The position numbers were made by a program, and so were the translations under genes. Shown piece after piece: positions 1-8,916 of a stretch of DNA of 13,262 bases. Source of the stretch: Bacillota bacterium (lineage in GTDB: Bacteria > Bacillota > UBA4882 > JAAYXC01); NCBI GenBank assembly GCA_012516115.1, contig JAAYXC010000050.1:1-13262 (forward strand), written 5' to 3'. Position 1 is the first letter of the stretch; every line of letters starts with the position of its first letter. A model generated the notes under the pieces. It was not told the DNA's origin, searched no databases, and saw nothing but the letters and a program-made list of their open reading frames with translations.

Positions 1-81
1 GCGGAAGGGGTGCGCGTCTTTCTCCGGGAGGGGCTGGAGGCGGCGATGAACCGGTTTAACGCCGCGCCGAAATCGAAATGA
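1..81 (+). CDS. pth: Peptidyl-tRNA hydrolase, C-terminal end (partial)
   Basis: Only the last 26 codons are in the window, ending in TGA at 79-81. The visible tail reads GVRVFLREGLEAAMNRFN, which fits the C-terminal helix of bacterial peptidyl-tRNA hydrolase (Pth, SpoVC in B. subtilis), the enzyme that frees tRNA from prematurely released peptidyl-tRNA. The catalytic residues lie upstream of the window, so the call rests on this tail plus context: pth stands two genes before mfd and spoVT in B. subtilis as here. The stop overlaps the start of the next gene in an ATGA, which suggests translational coupling. Confidence 0.8.
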   Translation, partial: AEGVRVFLREGLEAAMNRFNAAPKSK

Positions 82-467
82 GCTCCTCGTTTTTCCTTTG
101 GTGCCTGGCGGGCTTGGCCGCCGTTGGCCTCGGGTATCTCGGTAATAGCGCTATCTGGCGTCTCCTCGGCTCTTCCGGTACGATCTTCCTCGTACCCTTC
201 TGGGAAGAGGCGGTCAAGACCGGCCTGGGTTTCCTCGTCGGCCGCCTGATCTTCGTCCATGCCTTTTTTGGCCTGGGCGAGGCCTCTTTGGAATTTTACC
301 GTCGGCGGAAGATCGCCGCCGGGTTGGCCTTCGTCACCCATCTGGGGTTTGGCTTTTTGACCCTTTTTCTCTGGCGGGCGAGCGGTTCCCCCGTCCTTGG
401 CTGGTTGGCCGCGTCCTGCCTTCACTTTCTCTGGAATTGGTTCGTCCAGCGTTTCGGCCGGGGTTAA
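78..467 (+). CDS. Small PrsW/CPBP-like membrane protein, putative intramembrane protease
   Basis: This 129-aa, strongly hydrophobic protein has about four membrane segments (roughly residues 5-23, 33-58, 79-99 and 103-123). It carries a motif set seen in the PrsW and CAAX/CPBP glutamic intramembrane protease superfamily: EEAVK at 43-47 (EExxK), GLGEASLEF at 65-73, a membrane His at 88, and HFLWN at 116-120 (HxxxN). PrsW proteins are usually about twice as long or more, so this would be a minimal form. The ATG overlaps the pth stop (ATGA) and no Shine-Dalgarno is visible, so translation is probably coupled to pth. It occupies the slot of fin (yabK) in B. subtilis but shares no visible feature with that small zinc-binding protein. 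The protease reading is inferred from motifs only. It could equally be a non-catalytic membrane protein of unknown role. Confidence 0.75.
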   Translation: MSSSFFLWCLAGLAAVGLGYLGNSAIWRLLGSSGTIFLVPFWEEAVKTGLGFLVGRLIFVHAFFGLGEASLEFYRRRKIAAGLAFVTHLGFGFLTLFLWRASGSPVLGWLAASCLHFLWNWFVQRFGRG

Positions 468-502
468 CCTTCGGGCGACGGGCGACGATGTTATGATCTC
501 GT

Positions 503-515
503 AGGAGGTCGAGCT

Positions 516-518
<3 letters not shown>
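503..518 (+). promoter_or_regulatory. Ribosome binding site fixing the TTG start of mfd
   Basis: A perfect AGGAGG at 503-508 stands 7 bases before TTG at 516-518. No in-frame ATG or GTG nearby has a comparable site, so the TTG is taken as the start of mfd. Confidence 0.8.
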
Positions 519-4016
<3,498 letters not shown>

Positions 4017-4124
4017 GGCAGCCTTTCTTTACCGGTGAGGACTAGAGCCCCTGCCCGGCGGGCAAGATAGATCCGGAGAACGAGGAAAGACGAGTTTGGC
4101 GGGCCGAAGATAAAGGGAGGGACC

Positions 4125-4154
4125 GAATAAGGTTATGGAAAGAAGCGTACAATA
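4125..4154 (+). promoter_or_regulatory. Candidate sigma-G-like promoter for spoVT
   Basis: The 224-base gap between mfd and spoVT contains GAATAA (4125-4130), a 17-base spacer and TACAATA (4148-4154). This partly resembles the forespore sigma-G pattern (GnATr and CATnnTA-like elements), and spoVT is a sigma-G gene in B. subtilis. The match is imperfect at the -10. I see nothing else clear in this gap apart from a short GC inverted repeat near 4053-4065 (TGCCC/GGGCA) with no T run. Confidence 0.35.
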
Positions 4155-4240
4155 TCATAGCCAGGACGAATTTGGGCGAGATGCCAGCATCGCCCCTGCG
4201 ACACCAGGACGAACGGACCCAGAGGAGGGAGGGATAAACC

Positions 4241-4804
4241 ATGAAGGCAACCGGCATCGTCAGGCGGATCGATGACCTCGGCCGGGTGGTGATCCCCAAG
4301 GAGATCCGGCGTACCCTTCGCATCAGGGAAGGGGACCCCCTGGAGATCTTCGTTGACCGCGAAGGGGAGGTCATCCTGAAAAAATATTCTCCCATCGGTG
4401 AACTCGGAGATTTTGCCAAAGAATACGCCGACTCGCTCTACGAGTCAACCGGACATATCGCCATTATTACCGACCGTGACACGGTGGTGGCCGTGTCGGG
4501 GGCGCCGAAGAAGGAGTTTATGGATAAACCGATCTCCAGGGCGGTCGAGCGGGCCATCGAGGATCGGAAGGTCGTCCTCATGGCCAAGCCGGGAGAGCAT
4601 AAGTACTGCGAGGCCTGTCCGGTCAAGGAAGAAGGTCAGGCCTGCAAGTTCACCGCCCAGGTCATCGCGCCGATTATCGCCGAAGGCGATCCGATCGGGG
4701 CGGTTATCCTCTGTTCGAAGGAACCGGGCGTTACCATGGGCGAGTTGGAGATCAAAGTCGCCGAGACCGCTGCGGGGTTCCTGGCCAAACAGATGGAGCA
4801 ATAG
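4241..4804 (+). CDS. spoVT: Stage V sporulation protein T, AbrB/GAF regulator
   Basis: This 187-aa protein is a forespore transcription regulator, which in B. subtilis tunes sigma-G-dependent genes. Residues 1-50 are an AbrB-type swapped-hairpin DNA-binding domain, nearly identical to the B. subtilis protein as I recall it (ATGIVRRIDDLGRVVIPKEI and onward). The rest is the GAF-like domain ending in AETAAGFLAKQMEQ. It is about 9 residues longer than the 178-aa B. subtilis protein. The extra length falls in a loop near residues 117-137 that carries Cys123, Cys126 and Cys135 (CX2CX8C), with a further Cys158, an unusual cluster. The start is ATG 4241 with AGGAGG at 4223-4228 (spacing 12; GAGGGAGGG continues closer). 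An intrinsic terminator follows 25 bases after the stop, so it is probably transcribed alone or with mfd. Confidence 0.97.
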   Translation: MKATGIVRRIDDLGRVVIPKEIRRTLRIREGDPLEIFVDREGEVILKKYSPIGELGDFAKEYADSLYESTGHIAIITDRDTVVAVSGAPKKEFMDKPISRAVERAIEDRKVVLMAKPGEHKYCEACPVKEEGQACKFTAQVIAPIIAEGDPIGAVILCSKEPGVTMGELEIKVAETAAGFLAKQMEQ

Positions 4805-4828
4805 TCGAATCCAAAGTCAAAAGAGGAA

Positions 4829-4857
4829 AAAGAGCCCTCTTGGGGCTCTTTTTTTTC
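4829..4857 (+). terminator. Intrinsic terminator after spoVT
   Basis: The stem AAGAGCCC (4830-4837) pairs perfectly with GGGCTCTT (4843-4850) around a 5-base loop and runs directly into a tract of eight T (4849-4856). It closes the spoVT transcript. Confidence 0.93.
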
Positions 4858-4944
4858 TGGCCGATGAGCAGGAAGCCCATGACCGAACACGAATTCTTAA
4901 ACGTCTTAAATTAAGCGCGGGAACCGAAACGGGGGCCGGACGTT

Positions 4945-5580
4945 ATGGCGGAAGAGATGGAGGTTAAGCGTTTTGTCGTCGGCGAGTTTGCCACCAATTG
5001 TTATCTTCTTTGGTCCCCGGGAACGCGACAGGCTATGGTCGTGGATCCGGGGGCGGAGCCGGAGACGATCCTGGCGGCGGTGAAGGAGGCGGACTTATCG
5101 GTGGTGGCGGTGGTCAATACCCACGGCCACGGGGACCACATCATGGGGAACGCGGCCCTGCTGGCGGCCACGGGGGCCGAACTCCTCATTGGGGCCCCGG
5201 ATGCGCCGTTCCTGGACGATGCCGTCGCCAACCTCTCCCTCTGGCTCGGTCGGCCATTGACCGTGGCGCCGCCTCATCGCCTCTTGCACCACGGGGATGT
5301 GCTCACGTTGGACCGGGCCCGTTTTGTCGTTCTGTCAACCCCTGGCCATACTCCGGGTAGCATCACCCTCTACGGAGAAGGGTTGGTCTTGACCGGCGAC
5401 ACCCTATTCGCCGGGGGCATCGGCCGCACGGATCTTCCCGGGGGTGATGAGGGGGTCCTCCTGGCCTCCATCAGTCGCGAACTCCTTTCCTTGCCGGATG
5501 AGACGCGGGTGCTCCCGGGTCACGGCCCGGAGACCACCATCGGGCGGGAGAGACTCGGGAATCCTTTTCTGGTCGTTTAA
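4945..5580 (+). CDS. Metallo-beta-lactamase-fold hydrolase (glyoxalase II-like, YqgX type)
   Basis: This 211-aa cytoplasmic protein has the dinuclear metal site of the MBL fold: THGHGDH with His60, His62, Asp64 and His65, then His135 in STPGHTPGS, Asp152 in LTGDTLF and His193 in PGHG. The opening, KRFVVGEFATNCYLL, is typical of the short YqgX/GloB-like hydrolases that lack the C-terminal substrate domain of true glyoxalase II. The natural substrate is uncertain: thioester hydrolysis is a family-level guess. The start is ATG 4945, but ATG 4957 (MEVKRFVV) matches the usual family start better. Neither has a strong Shine-Dalgarno. Related genes often stand near hisS in Clostridia, as here. Confidence 0.9.
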   Translation: MAEEMEVKRFVVGEFATNCYLLWSPGTRQAMVVDPGAEPETILAAVKEADLSVVAVVNTHGHGDHIMGNAALLAATGAELLIGAPDAPFLDDAVANLSLWLGRPLTVAPPHRLLHHGDVLTLDRARFVVLSTPGHTPGSITLYGEGLVLTGDTLFAGGIGRTDLPGGDEGVLLASISRELLSLPDETRVLPGHGPETTIGRERLGNPFLVV

Positions 5581-5644
5581 TCTCCACCAGAAACACCGGT
5601 TTTCCCATGGTTTCGGAGTTTCCTGGGAAGACGTCCCTTTAACG

Positions 5645-5674
5645 TTGACAAGCCGTTTCGTCTTCGGTTAAGAT
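5645..5674 (+). promoter_or_regulatory. Sigma-A-type promoter of the foldase gene
   Basis: A perfect -35 TTGACA (5645-5650) is followed by an 18-base spacer and TAAGAT (5669-5674), a 4/6 match to TATAAT. Transcription would start near 5681, leaving a leader of about 73 bases before the ATG at 5754. The leader is T-rich. Confidence 0.65.
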
Positions 5675-5753
5675 ATTTACAGTCTGCATGTTTTTTGCGT
5701 TTTGGGCGTTTTTTCGGTTTTGTTTTTATCCGCCAGAAGGAGGAATTAAAAAG

Positions 5754-7364
5754 ATGGGTATGACCACCATCCGTCGCATCTGCCAGCAGATGGCGAAAGG
5801 AGTTATCATCGTTATCGTGGTGGCCATGGGCGCGGGTCTGTTCTTCGTCTATCCGCAACTCGGGCAGTCCACACCCGATTTCCAATACCGGGGGCCTTCG
5901 GTGAAGGTCAACGGGATCAAACTCAAGGATGAGGATTATCGGGAACAGATCAACAGGGTTTCCCAGAATATGATGCAGATGGCCATGTTTGGCCTGGAAT
6001 TCACCCAGGAACAGATCCGGGAAGAGGCTTTGCAGGAGTCCATCAGAAATTTGGTGATCGAATCCGAGATCAAGCGGAACAACATCCGGGTACCCGCGGC
6101 CGATATAGATCGCTATTTTAACCGGATGGCCAAGGAATATTTCCCCACCAAAGAAGAGAAGAAAGATTTCTATGATCGTAACGGCATCAAGAACGACCGC
6201 CAGCTTAAGGAGCAGATCCGACGGTACCTGGAGTACCTCTATCTCTACCTCAAACTGGCGGAAACGAAGAAGATCCCGGTGACCGTAAGCGACGACGAAA
6301 TCCGGGCGGCCTATGCCTCGGTGCGGATCGCCCATATCCTCCTGTCCACGAAGAAAGACGAGAAGGGTTCTCTCTCCGAGGCCGAAGCGCAGAAGAAGGC
6401 GGCGGAAATATACGAGAAGCTCAAAGCGGGTGACGATTGGGATAAACTGGTGAAGGAATACTCCGCCGATACCACGACCAAAGACAAAGGCGGCGACCTG
6501 GGCGAGACGAAACTGAAGGACTTCAATACCCAGTACGAATCGCGCTATGGTAAGGACTTCGTCCAGGCGGCCCTGGCGCTCAAAGAAGGGGAGTTCAGTT
6601 CACCGGTCAAGTCCGGCGAGGGTTATCATCTCATCAAGATGCTCTCCCGTGTGGAGGCCAAAGGACCGGAGTTCGACCGGGAGAAGAAACTCATCAAGGC
6701 CGAGCTCGTGATGCAGAAGTTCTATGAGAACACCGAGGCTTACTCCAAGTGGATCAATGCGCGGGTAGACGAGGCCGAGATCGAGATCCTAGATCCCGCC
6801 CTCCGCGCTTATCAGCTCAAGACCAAAGCCCAGCAAGAAAAAGACAGCGAGAAGGCGAAGGATCTCTGGGCTCAGGCAGCCAAGTTCTACGAGCGCGCGG
6901 TGAAAATGCGTCAGCATCGGTGGGATCGGGATATCTTCCTCTCGGCCATGGAGGTCTTCGTTCACGAAAAGACCTACGACAAAGCAGTTAATGCCGGTCG
7001 CCAGGCTTTGAAGCGTTTCAAAGACGATCTGGATCTTACGCTGGCTTTGGGGAAGGCTCTTTACCTCCGGGGTAAGGGCAAAGATAAGACCGAAGGCCTG
7101 GCCCTCTTGAAGAAAGCCAGAGGTTTGGCCTGGGATGATTCACGTTCCCTACCCAGGGTGGAGAAGGTCTACCGCGACCTGAAACTGACCAAGGAAGCCG
7201 ACGCCGTGGCCAAACGGACGGAGAAACTCATCGCGCAAGAGATCGCCGAACAGGAACGCCTCCAGAAAGAAATGGAAGAACAAGAGAAGAAGCAACAGGA
7301 AAAGGCGACCCAGGAAGAACAGACCACCAATACCAGCCCCGGCGGCGAGACGGCCAATAAATGA
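5754..7364 (+). CDS. Membrane-anchored parvulin-type peptidyl-prolyl isomerase with TPR-like tail
   Basis: The 536-aa product is probably an extracytoplasmic foldase of the SurA/PrsA kind. Residues 16-34 form one membrane segment after a short basic N-terminus. There is no Cys lipobox after it, so it looks like a signal anchor, not a PrsA-type lipoprotein. Residues 48-180 resemble the SurA N-terminal chaperone region. Residues 190-300 are a PpiC parvulin domain (IAHILLST, GGDLG, EGEFSSPVKSGEGYHLIK). Residues about 365-480 look like TPR helices (AKFYERAV, YDKAVNAGRQALKRF). A Glu/Gln/Lys-rich coiled coil (480-525) and a polar tail end it. The start is ATG 5754, set by AGAAGGAGG at 5735-5743; an upstream in-frame extension to 5688 lacks a ribosome site. 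Clostridia often carry such a gene close to mfd and spoVT. Confidence 0.9.
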   Translation: MGMTTIRRICQQMAKGVIIVIVVAMGAGLFFVYPQLGQSTPDFQYRGPSVKVNGIKLKDEDYREQINRVSQNMMQMAMFGLEFTQEQIREEALQESIRNLVIESEIKRNNIRVPAADIDRYFNRMAKEYFPTKEEKKDFYDRNGIKNDRQLKEQIRRYLEYLYLYLKLAETKKIPVTVSDDEIRAAYASVRIAHILLSTKKDEKGSLSEAEAQKKAAEIYEKLKAGDDWDKLVKEYSADTTTKDKGGDLGETKLKDFNTQYESRYGKDFVQAALALKEGEFSSPVKSGEGYHLIKMLSRVEAKGPEFDREKKLIKAELVMQKFYENTEAYSKWINARVDEAEIEILDPALRAYQLKTKAQQEKDSEKAKDLWAQAAKFYERAVKMRQHRWDRDIFLSAMEVFVHEKTYDKAVNAGRQALKRFKDDLDLTLALGKALYLRGKGKDKTEGLALLKKARGLAWDDSRSLPRVEKVYRDLKLTKEADAVAKRTEKLIAQEIAEQERLQKEMEEQEKKQQEKATQEEQTTNTSPGGETANK

Positions 7365-7402
7365 TCCTACCCGGCGGACGCTTAAATTTGGTTTTCTCCT
7401 AA

Positions 7403-7437
7403 GGGGAGACTTCATCCCGGTCTCCCCCTTCCCCTTT
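7403..7437 (+). terminator. Probable intrinsic terminator after the foldase gene
   Basis: GGGGAGAC (7403-7410) pairs with GTCTCCCC (7420-7427) around a 9-base loop. It is followed by a pyrimidine tract ending in five T (7435-7439). The T run is 7 bases away from the stem, so efficiency is uncertain. Confidence 0.6.
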
Positions 7438-7464
7438 TTGCATTCGTCGGGAACGGGGGAGGGC

Positions 7465-7506
7465 AAGGTAAGAGTTTTTCCGGCACGCGGGAGGAAGAGT
7501 TACCTT
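7465..7506 (+). promoter_or_regulatory. Hairpin in the hisS leader, possible regulatory RNA element
   Basis: AAGGTAA (7465-7471) pairs perfectly with TTACCTT (7500-7506). Inside it, 7475-7481 can pair with 7493-7499 (two G-U-type pairs and one bulge of GAG), giving about 14 pairs around an 11-base loop. An alternative GGCAA (7462-7466) / TTGCC (7513-7517) pairing could extend the foot to within 6 bases of the hisS ribosome site. I found no T-box signature (AGGGTGG..ACCGCG type) and no T run, so it is neither an obvious T-box nor a terminator. Confidence 0.4.
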
Positions 7507-7533
7507 CCGCGTTTGCCGTCTTGGGAGGTCAGG

Positions 7534-8808
7534 ATGGTATTGCGGTATACGGCGCCGAAGGGCACGCGCGACGTTTTGCCGAGCGAAGCTGAAATATGGC
7601 AACAATTGGAGGGCCTCTTTCACTCGTTGGCCGAACTTTATGGTTACCGGGAGATCCGTACACCCATCTTCGAGCGGACCGAGCTCTTCTTACGCGGGCT
7701 GGGCGAGGTTACCGACATCGTGCAGAAAGAAATGTTCACCTTTACCGACCGGGGGGGGAGGAGCCTTACCCTTCGCCCCGAGCTGCCCGCCGGTACGGTG
7801 CGGGCTTTTCTCGAACATAACCTGGCCGAAGAGGGACCCGTCTGCAAGTTCCGTTATTTCGGCCCGGCCTTTCGCCAGGAGCGTCCGCAGGCCGGTCGAT
7901 ACCAGCAGTTCACCCAGTATGGAGTGGAATGTTTCGGCAGTCGCGACCCGGCCAGCGACGCCGAGGTCATCGATCTGGCCATGGCCTTCCTGGAGCGGGC
8001 CGGTTTGGCCGCGGTGGAACTTCGTTTGAACTCCATCGGATGTCCCATCTGTCGACCGGCCTATCGCTCCCGGCTCCTCGCCTATCTCACCGCCCGGGTG
8101 GGAGAACTCTGTCCCCTCTGTCGGGAAAGGATGGAGAAAAACCCCTTGCGGATCCTGGACTGTAAATCCCCGAGCTGTCGGGCGGTGGTGGCGGCGGCGC
8201 CGCTGACCGTGGAACATCTCTGCCCCGCCTGCGCAGAACATTTCGCCGCGGTCAAAGACTATCTCACAAGCCTTGGTCGGTCCTTCATCCTCGCCCCGCA
8301 CCTGGTCAGGGGGCTCGATTACTATACCAACACCGTCTTCGAGGTGGTGGCCCCGGGGCTCGGAGCCCAGGATGCCGTCATCGGCGGTGGCCGTTACGAC
8401 GGCTTGATCGAGACCTGTGGAGGGCCTCCTACCCCCGGGGTGGGTTTTGCCGGGGGGCTGGAGAGGTTGCTTCTGGCCCTTGCGGCGGCCGGCGCCGGAC
8501 CGCGAGAAAAGCGCGTGCCGCTGGTTTTCCTCGCCCCTTTGGGCGCCGCGCCTAAGGAACTGGCCGTCCGTCTGGCCCACGAAATGCGCACCACCGGGCT
8601 CCGGGTAGATCTCGACTATCGGAGCCGCAGCCTCAAGGCTCAGTTGCGCGAGGCCGACCGCCAGGGCGCCCGGGTGGTGGTCATCCTCGGTGAAGACGAA
8701 CTGGCCCGCGGGAAGGCCGCGCTCAAATGGCTGGACGGGGGTGGACAGGAGGAGATCGATCTCTCCGTCCTTGTGGCATATCTTCGGGAAAAAACGTGCT
8801 CAGAATGA
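7534..8808 (+). CDS. hisS: Histidyl-tRNA synthetase
   Basis: The 424-aa product is a class II aminoacyl-tRNA synthetase that charges tRNA-His. It opens with the typical APKGTRDVLP. Motif 2 is FRQERPQAGRYQQFTQYGVE (113-132). The histidine-specific loop is LVRGLDYYTN with Arg259. Motif 3 is GVGFAGGLERLL, and an anticodon-binding domain follows from about 328. The insertion domain holds four close Cys pairs: 170/173, 193/196, 210/215 and 230/233, a plausible zinc-binding arrangement known in Cys-rich Clostridia HisRS. One oddity: the RPEGTA loop reads RPELPAG, so Pro85 stands where a histidine-contacting Thr is normally found. The start is ATG 7534 with GGGAGG at 7523-7528. Upstream in-frame sequence to 7438 is a leader, not coding. 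aspS follows, the usual Firmicute pair. Confidence 0.97.
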   Translation: MVLRYTAPKGTRDVLPSEAEIWQQLEGLFHSLAELYGYREIRTPIFERTELFLRGLGEVTDIVQKEMFTFTDRGGRSLTLRPELPAGTVRAFLEHNLAEEGPVCKFRYFGPAFRQERPQAGRYQQFTQYGVECFGSRDPASDAEVIDLAMAFLERAGLAAVELRLNSIGCPICRPAYRSRLLAYLTARVGELCPLCRERMEKNPLRILDCKSPSCRAVVAAAPLTVEHLCPACAEHFAAVKDYLTSLGRSFILAPHLVRGLDYYTNTVFEVVAPGLGAQDAVIGGGRYDGLIETCGGPPTPGVGFAGGLERLLLALAAAGAGPREKRVPLVFLAPLGAAPKELAVRLAHEMRTTGLRVDLDYRSRSLKAQLREADRQGARVVVILGEDELARGKAALKWLDGGGQEEIDLSVLVAYLREKTCSE

Positions 8809-8879
8809 TTTATCGCGCAAAGCCGGAGCTTTCGTGATCCCGGCGAAAAAATCTTCGCAAACATGAAATCAGGTTCACC

Positions 8880-8899
8880 GCCAATCGTAGCCAATCGTA
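8880..8899 (+). repeat. Perfect 10-bp tandem repeat before the aspS ribosome site
   Basis: GCCAATCGTA occurs twice without a gap (8880-8889 and 8890-8899) and ends one base before the AGGAG of aspS (8901-8905). No function can be read from it: an operator, an RNA-protein binding site or a simple duplication are all possible. Confidence 0.8.
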
Positions 8900-8900
8900 C

Positions 8901-8916
8901 AGGAGTGATGAGGTTG
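8901..8916 (+). promoter_or_regulatory. Ribosome site choosing between two aspS starts
   Basis: AGGAG at 8901-8905 lies 8 bases before TTG 8914 but only 2 bases before ATG 8908. Spacing favours the TTG; both are in frame and differ by two residues. The ATG at 8863 has no ribosome site. Confidence 0.55.

Noticed and set aside
469..497. Promoter for mfd with TATGAT at 492-497
   Set aside because: The -10-like box is good, but nothing like a -35 lies 17 bases upstream, and the gap from the upstream gene is small. The GGGCGAC tandem copies at 473-486 are too short to interpret.
5602..5629. Terminator after the MBL gene from TTCCCA / TGGGAA
   Set aside because: The arms are only 6 bases with a 16-base loop and no T run.
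7438..7533. Longer hisS from TTG 7438
   Set aside because: The family start APKGTRD lies just after ATG 7534, which has GGGAGG; the extension is hairpin leader.
7440..7533. T-box riboswitch before hisS
   Set aside because: No AGGGTGG..ACCGCG-type T-box, specifier loop or antiterminator could be found, and no terminator follows the hairpin.
8822..8844. Terminator between hisS and aspS from GCCGG / CCGGC
   Set aside because: A 5-bp stem with a 13-base loop followed by A residues, not T.
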